From Flavobacterium sp. ALD4 (GTDB lineage Bacteria > Bacteroidota > Bacteroidia > Flavobacteriales > Flavobacteriaceae): a stretch of DNA of 64,000 nucleotides. The translations under genes were made by a program, and so were the position numbers. The stretch is taken from positions 372,001-436,000 of the forward strand of contig NZ_PJBJ01000022.1 of assembly GCF_002836475.1 (NCBI RefSeq), read 5' to 3'. How positions within the stretch are numbered: the first letter of the stretch is position 1; each line of letters opens with the position of its first letter. A model generated the notes under the pieces. That model was given only the letters and a program-made list of their open reading frames with translations, made no database searches and was not told where the DNA came from. Shown one piece after another: positions 15,671 through 25,861 of this stretch.

Positions 15671-16951
15671 CTATTTACTAGTTTCAGATTTCTTTCCAAA
15701 ACTCTTCGGGAATATCAAAAAACGAGAAAGAATCAATCCGGGAATAGTGGCAAGAAATACCCAAATAAAGAAGTTTCCGTAACCCAAATATTCTTGGATA
15801 AATCCACTCAACATTCCGGGAAGCATCATTCCTAATGCCATAAATCCAGTAGCAATAGAGTAATGCGAGGTTTTTGATTCGCCATCAGCCACATAAATCA
15901 AATACATCATAAAGGCAGCAAAGCCAAAGCCGTAACCAAATTGCTCGGCAATAACAGTAGCATAAATATAATAAACGGAAGAGGGATGAAAATGCGCTAA
16001 TGAAACAAATCCAAGGATCGGCAAGTGCATCGCCAGAATCATTGGTAGCATCCATTTACCAAGACCGTCTTTAGAGATTACAATTCCGCCAATGATTCCG
16101 CCGATAGTCAAGGCAAGTACTCCGAAAGTTCCATAGATAATACCTACATCTTGGGTCGTCAAGCCCATTCCACCAACACTTATGTCATCAATAAGGAAAG
16201 GGGTCAGCATTTTTAGTAACTGGGATTCGCCCAAGCGGAATAATAATATAAAGGCCAGCACGATCCCAATTTGCTTTTTTTGAAAAAAACTGGCAAAGAC
16301 AGCTCCAAAACTTACTTTGGGTTCTAACGATTTCTTGTCCTTCGTTTTGACGTCTTCTGTTCTAGGTGTAGAAAAATAATTATAAATGGTTAAGGCAGCC
16401 ATAATCAGACCGACAATGACCATGGTATAGGACCAGGCTTTTTGTTTATCGCCATATTCTTGTTCCAGATAACCGCCGATTATTACAATCAAACCATTTC
16501 CGGTAAGCATGGAAAGGCGATAGAAGGTACTTCGTATTCCTAGAAAAAAAGATTGTTGTTCTTTCTCTAAAGCTAACATATAGAAACCGTCACTTGCGAC
16601 ATCATTCGAAGCCGATGCAAAAGCCGCTACCCAAAAAATGGCGAGACTAATCACAAAGAAATTATTCATAGGGATGGTTAATCCCACAAGTAAAAAGGCG
16701 ATAGAAATTACTAATTGCATGGCTAAAAACCACTTTCTTTTGGTCGCGTACAGATCAATAAAAGGACTCCATAACGGCTTTATCACCCAAGGGAGATATA
16801 GTAAACTCGTGTATATCCCTATGTCTTCATTGTCAATCCCTAGGTTTTTGTACATAATAACCGAAACCGAGATAATAATAGCGTATGGCAAGCCCGAGGC
16901 AAAATTCAAAAAAGGTATCCAATACCAGGGTCTATTATCTGTTTTCATCAT
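15671..16951 (-). CDS. AmpG-like MFS muropeptide permease
   Basis: A 426-residue major facilitator with 12 predicted helices. AmpG-type features are the start WYWIPFLNFASGLPYA, the conserved KPLWSPFIDLY after helix 2, and ASNDVASDGFYML in helix 4, which resembles the AmpG signature. AmpG imports GlcNAc-anhydroMurNAc and its peptides into the cytoplasm for recycling. The start overlaps the stop of the DigH-like gene by 17 bases, indicating translational coupling, and the NagZ-like enzyme follows, so import and hydrolysis are linked. Confidence 0.88.
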   Translation of the reverse strand: MMKTDNRPWYWIPFLNFASGLPYAIIISVSVIMYKNLGIDNEDIGIYTSLLYLPWVIKPLWSPFIDLYATKRKWFLAMQLVISIAFLLVGLTIPMNNFFVISLAIFWVAAFASASNDVASDGFYMLALEKEQQSFFLGIRSTFYRLSMLTGNGLIVIIGGYLEQEYGDKQKAWSYTMVIVGLIMAALTIYNYFSTPRTEDVKTKDKKSLEPKVSFGAVFASFFQKKQIGIVLAFILLFRLGESQLLKMLTPFLIDDISVGGMGLTTQDVGIIYGTFGVLALTIGGIIGGIVISKDGLGKWMLPMILAMHLPILGFVSLAHFHPSSVYYIYATVIAEQFGYGFGFAAFMMYLIYVADGESKTSHYSIATGFMALGMMLPGMLSGFIQEYLGYGNFFIWVFLATIPGLILSRFLIFPKSFGKKSETSK

Positions 16952-18509
16952 TTAAAGGACTTTGGGGCGTTTTGGTTTCTTTCGTTTTATTTAAAAGAGT
17001 GGCCTGACTTTCATTACCGTAATAATCAATGTAGGAGATAGCACAAATATTGTTTTTCTCTAAAAGGCTCTTCGGGATAGTGATGCTAATGGTATCCTTT
17101 TTTTCCTTAAAAGCAATTTTATCAACAATTTGGCTTGGATTATTTACGTCAAGTTTAACACTGTCTTTGGCAGCATATACCATTACATAGCGTATTTTGC
17201 TGAGCAGTGGGTAGTTCAGTTTTACGTTGGAAGTCAACTGTTTAGTTGTAATACTACAAACTGTTGGAATCTCTATGTCAGTCCTTCTCGAATTAGGAAC
17301 AACATAGGGAAGTGCAGGGTATTTATATTGATTTTTTAAAAGCAAGTCGGTCACTGCTTTGTTTCTGTTCACAAATGATTTGGCACTAAAAAAAGCATTT
17401 CCTCCAATGTTCTTGTAAGTCCGGGTCAAATCAATCTGATTAGGAATCTCACTTGGAATATTCCATTTTCTATCTGAATCGGTATTGACTTTATAACTTC
17501 CGTTTCCAATATAAATAGCGGTATTTGTCGAGTTTTCAGCCCACCATTTGATCAATTTTGCATAAGAAGCTGTTTTATGGTCGATACTCCAGTACAATTG
17601 CGGGAGCAGGTAGTCAATCCAGCAGTTTTCCATCCATGCAACGGGGTCTGCAAACAAGTCATCATAATTTGTTTGCCCTGAATTCGTGTCTGATCCTCTT
17701 GGATCTACAGATTTGTTACGCCAAACTCCAAAAGGGCTGATACCAAATTGAACCCATGGTTTGATTTTTTTGATAGAAAAGGAACAGTATTTCACAAAAT
17801 TATTCACATTCAAACGTCTCCAGTCAGCTAAACTCATTCCTTCACCATACTTTTTGAAGGAAGCAGTGTCATTAAAGTTTTCTCCTGCTATTTTGTAAGG
17901 ATAAAAATAGTCGTCAAAATGTATTGCATCGATATCATAGTTTCTGACTACTTCATCAACCACTGCGATTAAATGATTTTGGACTTCAGGTAAGGCAGGG
18001 TCGTAATAATATTTTCCACCATACTTAATCATCCATTCCGGATGTTTGTAAAAATCATGAGTAGGACTTAGAATATCTGTTCTTAAATCCATAGTAGCAC
18101 GGTAGGGGTTCAACCAGGCGTGGAATTCAAAGCCGCGGTTATGAGCTTCTGTAATCATCCATTCCAAAGGGTCGTAATAAGGAGTTGGTGCTTTCCCTTC
18201 TTTCCCCGTCAGGTATTTGGACCATGGCGCTAACTTTGAAGGATAAAAAGCATCACCAACGCTTCTAATTTGAACAATAACAGCGTTATAATTTAATTTT
18301 TTATAGGTATCTAAAATTTCTATAAAATCAGCTTTCTGTTTCTCAATGGGATCCGTACCGCTTTTTGGCCAGTCGATATTTACTACTGTGGCAATCCAAA
18401 CTGCTCTAAATTCGGTTTTGGGATAACTCACTTTTTCCTGTGCATTTCCATTAGAAAAAGACAGTAAAATAAAGGAAAGCAATAAAAATAGGTACTTGCT
18501 AGGGTTCAT
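16935..18509 (-). CDS. DigH-like (GHL10/YddW) peptidoglycan glycan hydrolase
   Basis: A 524-residue exported protein with a cleavable signal peptide (about residues 1-23, ending NGNAQ). The catalytic region matches the GHL10 (DUF187) TIM barrel: EFRAVWIATVVNIDWP, NYNAVIVQIRSVGDAFYPSK, HAWLNPYRA, and AIHFDDYFYPY with the acidic catalytic candidates in the last motif. E. coli DigH of this family digests glycan strands stripped of peptides. A C-terminal extension of about 110 residues may be a beta-sandwich. It lies first in a cluster with the AmpG-like and NagZ-like genes, giving a full route from cell-wall glycan to cytoplasmic sugar. Confidence 0.85.
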   Translation of the reverse strand: MNPSKYLFLLLSFILLSFSNGNAQEKVSYPKTEFRAVWIATVVNIDWPKSGTDPIEKQKADFIEILDTYKKLNYNAVIVQIRSVGDAFYPSKLAPWSKYLTGKEGKAPTPYYDPLEWMITEAHNRGFEFHAWLNPYRATMDLRTDILSPTHDFYKHPEWMIKYGGKYYYDPALPEVQNHLIAVVDEVVRNYDIDAIHFDDYFYPYKIAGENFNDTASFKKYGEGMSLADWRRLNVNNFVKYCSFSIKKIKPWVQFGISPFGVWRNKSVDPRGSDTNSGQTNYDDLFADPVAWMENCWIDYLLPQLYWSIDHKTASYAKLIKWWAENSTNTAIYIGNGSYKVNTDSDRKWNIPSEIPNQIDLTRTYKNIGGNAFFSAKSFVNRNKAVTDLLLKNQYKYPALPYVVPNSRRTDIEIPTVCSITTKQLTSNVKLNYPLLSKIRYVMVYAAKDSVKLDVNNPSQIVDKIAFKEKKDTISITIPKSLLEKNNICAISYIDYYGNESQATLLNKTKETKTPQSPLNDENR

Positions 18510-18721
18510 TATTAGGGTGTTTTTATAGAATTCAAAAATAGTTTTTTTAGTGATGTTTATGAGAAAAAAATGTTTTAAAATTCAGGTTACTCCGTTATCT
18601 CAATTTCTTTGCCAATTATTTTAGAATCTCATTTAGATTGCAGTTCAATTTTGAAAGAACTGGGTTAATTAATTTTGATTTTTTCTTGTTTAATTTTTTA
18701 AAATATAGCTTGCTATATCTT

Positions 18722-18729
18722 TATATTTG
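18722..18729 (+). promoter_or_regulatory. Possible -7 promoter element for the FAD/Fe-S dehydrogenase
   Basis: TATATTTG matches the Bacteroidota -7 consensus TAnnTTTG 58 bases before the chosen start at 18787. No well-spaced TTG -33 element is seen. Confidence 0.35.
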
Positions 18730-18786
18730 TAAAACAAAGCTGTAGCCGCAGTTTTGCCTAAAATACACTATAATATTGGATTAACC

Positions 18787-21699
18787 ATGTCGACCTCACT
18801 TGAATTAAAGCATTTATCCGACTCATTAGAGGGAACTCTTCTGTACGACGACCTTCATAAAACCCTCTATGCCACAGACGCTTCGGTATACAGAATAATA
18901 CCCACAGCGGTAGCGCTGCCGAAAACAAATGACGATATCGTAAAGCTGGTGCGTTTTGCCGAAAAGCATAAAATTTCTTTAATTCCAAGAACTGCTGGGA
19001 CTTCCTTAGCAGGACAAACGGTTGGAAATGGGATTGTTGTCGATGTTTCAAAATATTTCACTAAAATTGTCGCTTTCGATTCAATAAAAAAAACGGTAAC
19101 CGTTCAGCCGGGGGTGATTCGCGATGAGCTGAATTTATATTTGAAGCCGCATGGTGTGTTTTTCGGGCCTAATACTTCGACCTCTAGTCGGTGTATGATA
19201 GGAGGGATGGTAGGGAATAATTCATCAGGGACCACATCGATTCGCTATGGTGTTACCCGCGATAAAATAGTGGAGATCAAAGCTATTTTGAGCGATGGTT
19301 CTGCCGCGGTATTCTCAGATCTGTCACCGGCAGAATTCATGGAGAAAATGAAAGGAGATACATTAGAAAGTAGCATTTATAAGAAGATTTTTGAGGAACT
19401 TTCGAATAAAGAAATCCAAAACGAAATAACCAGAGAGTTTCCAAAGCCAGAAATTCACAGACGCAATACAGGTTATGCGGTAGATATACTGTTGAAATCC
19501 GACTTGTTTTCTGGAACGGAACCGACGATAAACCTCGGAAAATTACTTTGTGGTAGCGAAGGAACTCTGGCATTTACGACCGAAATTACATTGAAGGTAG
19601 ATGTGCTACCTCCAGCCAAAAATATCATGGTGGTAGCTCATTTTCATAGCATACAGGAAAGCCTGGAAGCTGTTGTGGTTGCCATGAAGCATCACCTGTA
19701 CACTTGTGAAATGATTGACGATACGATTTTGGATTGTACTAAAAACAACAGGGAACAAAGTAAGAACAGGTTTTTCCTGCAAGGGGAACCTAAGGCAATT
19801 ATGATGTTCGAAGTAGCTTCTGATGATATGGAGGAAACGGAAAGACAGGCCGATGCGCTAATCAAAGATTTACAGGAAAATAACTTCGGCTATGCGTTAC
19901 CTAAAATTTACGGTGCTGATATTGACAAAGTAAATGAGTTAAGAAAAGCGGGATTAGGCCTTTTGGGAAGTATCGTCGGAGATAATAAGGCGGCAGATTC
20001 CATAGAGGACACCGCAGTTGAATTAAGCGATTTACCAAGTTATATTGCTGAGTTTTCCGCGATGATGAAACGTCACAATCAAGAGGCTATTTATTACGCT
20101 CATGCCGGTGCCGGTGAGTTGCATTTGAGACCTGTTTTAAACTTAAAAGCAAAAGAAGGCATTCATCAGTTTAGAAGCATAGCGACTGAAGTCGCTGTTT
20201 TAGTGAAAAAATATAAAGGTTCCTTGAGTGGCGAACATGGAGACGGAATCGTACGAGGGGAGTTTCTTCCTTTTATGATAGGTGAAAAAAATTACGAATT
20301 ACTGAAGCGAATTAAACTGGCTTTTGATCCGAATTCGGTGATGAATATGGGGAAAATAGTAAATGCTTTAAAAATGGATGAAAATCTCCGTTTTGAACCT
20401 GGCAGAGTAGAACCGGAAAATCAAACAATTCAAGATTTTTCAGATAGCATAGGGATTTTGAGAGCAGCAGAGAAATGCAATGGTTCCGGAGATTGCAGAA
20501 AACCACCTTCAGCGGGAGGAACTATGTGTCCAAGTTATCGAGCGACGCTAAACGAAAAAGATACTACTCGGGCTCGCGCCAATGCGCTACGCGAATATTT
20601 AACCCATTCTGAAAAAGATAATAAATTCAATCATAAGGAATTGTATGACGTTTTTGAGTTATGTATCAGCTGTAAAGCTTGTGCCAGCGAATGTCCTAGC
20701 AATGTGGATGTGGCTGCTCTGAAATCGGAGTTTTTATACCAATACCAAAAGGCTAATGGTTTTTCTCTTCGAAATAAAATTTTTGCTAATAATGCCAAGC
20801 TGAATAAACTCGGAAGCATTTTTCCAGCATTGACCAACTTTATGGTCAATCAATCTATCGTAAAAAAAGGCATGGGTGTGGCTGCAAAAAGAGAAGTACC
20901 GTTATTGGCTCCAAAAACATTCCGAAAATGGATTGAAAATAACAAATCAAAAAAGGAAACTACTTCATTTGTAAACGGAAAAGTAGTGCTGTTTTGTGAT
21001 GAGTTTACTAATTATTACGATGTTTCAGTGGGGATTGACGCTTTTGAATTGCTGTCTAAATTGGGTTACGAAGTTGTTTTTGTAAATCATGAAGAAAGCG
21101 GAAGAGCCTATATATCCAAAGGTTTTCTCGAAGAAGCGAAAGCTATTGCCAATACAAACGTGGCTATTTTTGCTCCTATTATTTCTCAGGAAGTTGCTTT
21201 AATTGGTATCGAACCATCGGCAATATTGACTTTTAGAGATGAATACATTCGCCTGGCTGATGATACCTCTTCCGCTGAAAAGTTGGCGAAAAATTGCTTG
21301 ACAATCGAAGAATTCTTCAAAAAGGAAATTATGGCGGGCAAAATTCATCCAGAACAATTTTCTGAGGAGGAACGACAAATAAAAATTCATGGACACTGCC
21401 ACCAAAAATCATTGAGTTCAATAGAGGCAACTTTTGCCATGTTGAATGTCCCTAAAAACAGTACGGTTTCGATTTATAATTCAGGGTGCTGCGGTATGGC
21501 GGGTTCTTTTGGTTACGAAAAAGAACATTATGACATCAGTATGCAAATGGGAGAGGACACTTTATTTCCAAAAATACGAAGCACTGCCCCAACGACTGCC
21601 ATTGCCGCGGCAGGTACAAGTTGCCGTCATCAAATTTTTGACGGGACCAACAGAAAAGCGCAACATCCGGTAAGTATTTTGAAAAGCTTCCTGAAATAG
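18787..21699 (+). CDS. FAD-linked oxidase/Fe-S fusion, D-2-hydroxyacid dehydrogenase (YdiJ-like)
   Basis: I take the ATG at 18787 (MSTSLELKHL), giving 970 residues; the frame extends to 18754. Order of domains: FAD-binding PCMH (IPRTAGTSLAGQTVGNGIVV, about 75-95), FAD-oxidase C-terminal domain with HAGAGELHLRP and SGEHGDGIVRGEF, a two-cluster 4Fe-4S domain (GDCRKPPSAGGTMCP; ELCISCKACASECP), and a C-terminal CCG domain (GHCHQKSL; NSGCCGMAGSFGYE). This is the arrangement of YdiJ and the Dld-type D-lactate or D-2-hydroxyglutarate dehydrogenases, which feed electrons to the quinone pool or a carrier. The exact substrate cannot be told. It is a monocistronic gene. Confidence 0.9.
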   Translation: MSTSLELKHLSDSLEGTLLYDDLHKTLYATDASVYRIIPTAVALPKTNDDIVKLVRFAEKHKISLIPRTAGTSLAGQTVGNGIVVDVSKYFTKIVAFDSIKKTVTVQPGVIRDELNLYLKPHGVFFGPNTSTSSRCMIGGMVGNNSSGTTSIRYGVTRDKIVEIKAILSDGSAAVFSDLSPAEFMEKMKGDTLESSIYKKIFEELSNKEIQNEITREFPKPEIHRRNTGYAVDILLKSDLFSGTEPTINLGKLLCGSEGTLAFTTEITLKVDVLPPAKNIMVVAHFHSIQESLEAVVVAMKHHLYTCEMIDDTILDCTKNNREQSKNRFFLQGEPKAIMMFEVASDDMEETERQADALIKDLQENNFGYALPKIYGADIDKVNELRKAGLGLLGSIVGDNKAADSIEDTAVELSDLPSYIAEFSAMMKRHNQEAIYYAHAGAGELHLRPVLNLKAKEGIHQFRSIATEVAVLVKKYKGSLSGEHGDGIVRGEFLPFMIGEKNYELLKRIKLAFDPNSVMNMGKIVNALKMDENLRFEPGRVEPENQTIQDFSDSIGILRAAEKCNGSGDCRKPPSAGGTMCPSYRATLNEKDTTRARANALREYLTHSEKDNKFNHKELYDVFELCISCKACASECPSNVDVAALKSEFLYQYQKANGFSLRNKIFANNAKLNKLGSIFPALTNFMVNQSIVKKGMGVAAKREVPLLAPKTFRKWIENNKSKKETTSFVNGKVVLFCDEFTNYYDVSVGIDAFELLSKLGYEVVFVNHEESGRAYISKGFLEEAKAIANTNVAIFAPIISQEVALIGIEPSAILTFRDEYIRLADDTSSAEKLAKNCLTIEEFFKKEIMAGKIHPEQFSEEERQIKIHGHCHQKSLSSIEATFAMLNVPKNSTVSIYNSGCCGMAGSFGYEKEHYDISMQMGEDTLFPKIRSTAPTTAIAAAGTSCRHQIFDGTNRKAQHPVSILKSFLK

Positions 21700-21700
21700 T

Positions 21701-21790
21701 ACCAAACGAATTTATGTTTTAGTCCAAAAGCGCTCTAGTATTTTGCCAATATAATATGAGAATAGTACAATGCAATTGGGCTATATTGAA
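21701..21790. repeat. Dispersed 90-bp intergenic repeat, copy 1
   Basis: Starting right after the stop codon of the preceding gene, this block (ACCAAACGAATTTATG... to CAATTGGGCTATATTGAA) matches 33840-33929 almost end to end. It holds no ORF and no obvious terminal inverted repeats. The rest of the gap to 22097 shows nothing recognisable. Confidence 0.7.
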
Positions 21791-22097
21791 GATATAATCA
21801 GTTGTTTTAGGCTTTCAGAAGGGTGCAGTTGCGCTTTTTTTAAAGCTAATTTTGACGACGGAATTGCCATTACGATATTTTTAATTTTTAACTTCTTCCT
21901 AAATTACAGAATTGACCTTCGAAATAGTTGATAATTAATGATTTGACTTTTTATTACAATCCAATAAATAATAAGGCTCCTATCATTAAAAATTGAAATT
22001 GTTTTATACATTTGATTTCGAAATAAAAGGTACATTATTACTATAATAATGGGATGTTATTTACAAAATAGTAGTTTTTAATGTGAAAATTTAGAGG

Positions 22098-24029
22098 ATG
22101 GCATTTTCAAGTTTATTTCGTAAGAAGACCGTACAGGATATCTTAAAACAGATTGAAAAAAATGAAGCTGATGGGCATGCATCACTCGGCAGACATTTAA
22201 CGGCTAGGGATTTGACCGCTTTTGGTATTGCTGCCATAGTAGGGGCCGGTATTTTTAGTACGATTGGTAAGGCAAGCTCCGATGGAGGCCCTGCCGTTAT
22301 TTTCCTTTTTTTGTTTACGGCGCTTGCCTGCAGTTTTGCCGCCTTTGCTTATGCTGAGTTCGCATCTATGGTTCCCGTTTCAGGAAGTGCATACACGTAT
22401 TCCTATGTTGCCTTTGGAGAACTTATGGCTTGGATTATTGGTTGGGCATTAATCATGGAATATGCAATTGGAAATATTACCGTTGCCATATCTTGGAGTG
22501 ATTATTTTACGGGACTGCTCGAAAGCGGTGGCATCCATCTGCCCCAATGGGTTCAAATGGATTACCTGACTGCCTCAAATGGCTATAGAGATGCTACTGC
22601 CTTGATGCAGGGAGGAAAGTTATATGAAAATTTAGGGGAGGGATTAAAGGCATCTTATACCGCTTGGACTACGTCGCCAACAATAGGTTCTTTACATTTT
22701 GTGGCTGATTTACCGGCCCTATTTATTATCATATTGATTACGGCCTTAGTCTATCGTGGGATGAAAGAATCACGAAATGCGAGTAACGTGATGGTTGTCG
22801 TGAAACTGTGTATTATCCTTTTGGTGATTGCGGTAGGCGTGTTTTATGTGGATACTGATAATTGGACTCCTTTTGCTCCTAACGGTGTGAGTGGAGTTTT
22901 GAAAGGAGTGTCGGCAGTTTTCTTTGCCTATATCGGTTTTGATGCAATCTCAACCACTGCCGAGGAATGTAAGGACCCACAACGGGATTTACCGCGTGGT
23001 ATGATGTGGGCAATCATAATATGTACTTTTTTATATATTGTTGTCGCGTTAGTGTTAACCGGAATGGTAAATTACAGTGAGTTAAATGTGGGTGATCCTT
23101 TAGCATTTGTGTTTCATAAATTAGATTTAAAATGGATGTCGGGTATTGTTGCAGTAAGCGCTGTCATTGCGATGGCGAGTGTTTTATTGGTTTTCCAAAT
23201 GGGTCAACCGCGTATATGGATGAGTATGAGTCGTGACGGTTTGTTGCCAAAACGTTTCTCCAGAATACATCCCAAATATAAAACTCCTTCTTACGCCACC
23301 GTAGTAACTGGTTTTGTAGTGTCTGTGCCGGCCTTGTTTTTAAACTTGACTATGGTTACTGATTTGTGCAGTATTGGAACGTTGTTCGCCTTTGTGTTGG
23401 TTTGTGCAGGTGTTTTAGTGTTACAGAATAAAAAGGATATTCCAAGAGGGAAATTTAAAACGCCGTATGTAAATTCAAAATATGTCATTCCTTTTATGTT
23501 GGCTGCTGGTCTATACTATGCTTTCAATTATAATAATAAAGCGACAATGGATTTTCTTACTAATGAAACTCAAGTAAACAATGCCACTGATATTATCACT
23601 TCCTTAAATAAGGAAGAATCTAAAAAAGTATATAATTACTTAGTAAGTGTTGGAGCTCAAAAAATAACTGATGAATCTCTCGATTTAGAAAATTTATTGA
23701 GTCAGTACCAAAAAGACGATGCGAAGTATGTTGCCGTAGTGGCAGGATTACCAATAGACAATGCTCTAAAATATGAAAGTGGATTGAGCTTGTTCAAACA
23801 CAAAATCCCCATGTGGATTTTCCTTGTTGTCTTGATTGGACTTACGTTCTGGTCTTTCAGTGAAAATTTATCTTTGATTCCGTTATTAGGGTTAGTAAGC
23901 TGTTTGTACATGATGGCAGAACTAAGTGTTTGGAACTGGATTTATTTTACAATTTGGTTATTGATTGGACTTACTATTTACTTTGGCTTCAGCAGAAACA
24001 ATAGTAAACTGAATTTTAAAGAAGCTTAA
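22098..24029 (+). CDS. APC-superfamily amino-acid permease (cationic amino acid transporter type)
   Basis: A 643-residue membrane protein. The substrate-binding glycine motif GIAAIVGAGIFSTIG lies in helix 1, and helices 2-12 follow with YIGFDAISTTAEECKDPQRD in helix 6 and its cytoplasmic loop and PSYATVVTGFV in helix 9, typical of the CAT/YfnA group. Two long extracytoplasmic insertions (about 150-205 and 480-560) make it longer than the 460-480 residue bacterial relatives. It probably imports amino acids by proton symport; specificity unknown. A terminator follows at 24045. Confidence 0.9.
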   Translation: MAFSSLFRKKTVQDILKQIEKNEADGHASLGRHLTARDLTAFGIAAIVGAGIFSTIGKASSDGGPAVIFLFLFTALACSFAAFAYAEFASMVPVSGSAYTYSYVAFGELMAWIIGWALIMEYAIGNITVAISWSDYFTGLLESGGIHLPQWVQMDYLTASNGYRDATALMQGGKLYENLGEGLKASYTAWTTSPTIGSLHFVADLPALFIIILITALVYRGMKESRNASNVMVVVKLCIILLVIAVGVFYVDTDNWTPFAPNGVSGVLKGVSAVFFAYIGFDAISTTAEECKDPQRDLPRGMMWAIIICTFLYIVVALVLTGMVNYSELNVGDPLAFVFHKLDLKWMSGIVAVSAVIAMASVLLVFQMGQPRIWMSMSRDGLLPKRFSRIHPKYKTPSYATVVTGFVVSVPALFLNLTMVTDLCSIGTLFAFVLVCAGVLVLQNKKDIPRGKFKTPYVNSKYVIPFMLAAGLYYAFNYNNKATMDFLTNETQVNNATDIITSLNKEESKKVYNYLVSVGAQKITDESLDLENLLSQYQKDDAKYVAVVAGLPIDNALKYESGLSLFKHKIPMWIFLVVLIGLTFWSFSENLSLIPLLGLVSCLYMMAELSVWNWIYFTIWLLIGLTIYFGFSRNNSKLNFKEA

Positions 24030-24044
24030 GAAACACGATATTTA

Positions 24045-24083
24045 TAAAAAAGCCGTCTTGATTGAGTTCAAGGCGGTTTTTGT
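24045..24083 (+). terminator. Rho-independent terminator after the permease
   Basis: Stem AGCCGTCTTGA / TCAAGGCGGTT with a four-base loop and a flanking T-rich tail, 20 bases after the stop codon. Confidence 0.75.
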
Positions 24084-24164
24084 TTTTATGATAGCAGTTG
24101 TAAATATTGACAAATAAATAAGAAAAATAGTATTTTTTAAAATAAATTATGCGAAAAAGAGGTG

Positions 24165-24172
24165 TATATTTG
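24165..24172 (+). promoter_or_regulatory. Possible -7 promoter element
   Basis: TATATTTG, a full match to TAnnTTTG, lies 57 bases before the ATG at 24230. A -33 TTG is not evident. Confidence 0.35.
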
Positions 24173-24229
24173 ATGTTATATGCATGTTAGCAAACAGTTT
24201 AAGACAAACGCAAGAAAAAAAGCTTAAAA

Positions 24230-24619
24230 ATGAAAATAGGTTATAAAAAAAGACAAATGAATATCAATCTAATTTTAGGGTTGATTTGGTTAGTTTGGTT
24301 TTTTATCGGAATTCTAACAAAAGATAAACTGAATTGGACTGATTATGGTTGGATTGTAATTTCTGTAATGTATTTGAGTGGATATTTTTACCAAAGGAAA
24401 AATAAATATTTAACAATTGAAAACGGATTTATAAAAGAGAATAGTCCATTTGGAAAGAAAATAAATCTAACTGATATAAAGCAAATCAAAAAATTTGCTG
24501 GAGATTATATCATAAAAACAGAAAAAACTGAATTGACAATCAACACACAAGTAATCGACTCGAATTCACTTGCTGAATTGAAAAACGAATTGGATAAATT
24601 GAACGTCGCATGGAGTTAA
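24230..24619 (+). CDS. Hypothetical membrane protein with PH-like C-terminal domain
   Basis: A 129-residue protein with two N-terminal transmembrane helices (about 13-27 and 39-54) followed by a soluble region of alternating strands (YLTIENGFIKE, INLTDIKQIKKF, YIIKTEKTELTINTQ) that resembles the small bacterial pleckstrin-homology-like (bPH) domains. Such proteins are common as orphans in flavobacteria; no function is known to me. It has its own -7-like element and lower GC than its neighbours, which hints at horizontal acquisition. Confidence 0.6.
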   Translation: MKIGYKKRQMNINLILGLIWLVWFFIGILTKDKLNWTDYGWIVISVMYLSGYFYQRKNKYLTIENGFIKENSPFGKKINLTDIKQIKKFAGDYIIKTEKTELTINTQVIDSNSLAELKNELDKLNVAWS

Positions 24620-24874
24620 AAACCGATTTGCCAATAGCCATTCCTATGTAAAACATCATTAAGTTATTAGGATTTAAAAACAGGGAAAGAGATATAACTG
24701 TTTGGTCAACATATAATCTTTTACAGAAAGCGGAGTGTCTGGGAAATTGAAATAACAAATTTTTTAGATTCGAGGTGCATTTAAAAAATAGAATTAGAGA
24801 ATAAAACTACCTCCAACACCTTGCAGCTATTTAACTCACTAATTTACTTTGGCCACAGCCCTAAAAAAAGCAGT

Positions 24875-25731
24875 CTAAACGTAGATCTGCGACAGCGCAA
24901 TTAATACAATAGAGACTAAAGCCAATCCAAGACCAATGTAGTTTCTTTTACTCACTTTTTCTTTAAATACGAGAATACCCAGAAGACTTCCCAGAATAAT
25001 AACTCCCATATTCATCGCTGCAAAAACAGTCGACGGATTGTCAGCAAAAGCTTGATGGGCTTTCAGATAGAAAAGGATATTACCAAAGTTAAAAGCACCT
25101 ACCAACCCACCAAAAAGGATATTGATAGCACGTAATCTTGTTTTTCGTACCGTAACATCATATAGAATGGCCACAATCATCAGCATCAAAGCTATTACGA
25201 AAATCACAAATAGCGAACTCGTAAATGGAAGGCTCGTGTATAAAGCGATTTGTTTGAAAAGGATATCGATGACTCCAAATCCAACTAGCACTGCAGCGGG
25301 ATACATCCATTTATTACTCTTGTTGGTTACCGGTTTTGAAAGAATCAGCAACAGGGCCGGAAAGCCTATTAAAAAGGCCGTATCTTTAACAGATTGAAAT
25401 CTTCGTTAAATATAAGCCAGGCTGCAAGCAGCGGTATGAATAACGAAAGCCTCTGGGCAGCATCTGTTTTAACGATTCCCATATGTTTTATGGAGGCAGC
25501 TAAAAAGATAAATATTGAAGGCATTAAAATTCCTAACGTAATATAGATACTCCATGGTGCAGTGAGATCTATGGCGTTTAAGTCCGGACTGAAGGCGAAG
25601 AAACACAACACTAATGCAAAGAGATAGTTCCAGGTTACAATTTGGATAACGCTGATAGTGTAGTTGCGGGATAGTTTAAAAATCACACCTACAGTCACGC
25701 TGCATAAAATACTTAAAATAAGAAATAACAT
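24875..25731 (-). pseudogene. EamA/DMT-family transporter with frameshift
   Basis: Two minus-strand frames together make one EamA protein of about 285 residues with ten hydrophobic helices. The first (start 25731) runs to NEDFNLLKI and then meets a stop at 25369; the second frame continues as AFLIGFPALLLILSKP without interruption to 24875. Deletion of one base near 25386 (in the run read as TTAAAG) explains the shift. Both halves are otherwise well conserved (helix end FKEKVSKRNYIGLGLAL). Either the gene is newly inactivated or this is a sequencing error. Family members export metabolites or drugs. Confidence 0.8.
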
Positions 25732-25812
25732 AGAATAGCAATTAAGGTATGAAAAATAGATAGTGGCTTGCTATCAGCGTTTTTTTTATTTTTATAAATT
25801 CATTATAGAACT

Positions 25813-25841
25813 AAAAAAACTCCAGCAGTACTGGAGTTTTG
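25813..25841. terminator. Bidirectional terminator between the EamA and yebC genes
   Basis: AAAACTCCAG and CTGGAGTTTT form a perfect 10-bp stem with a five-base loop, with A and T runs on either side. On the minus strand it ends the yebC transcript. Confidence 0.75.
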
Positions 25842-25861
25842 TAGGTATAAGAAGAAACAAA

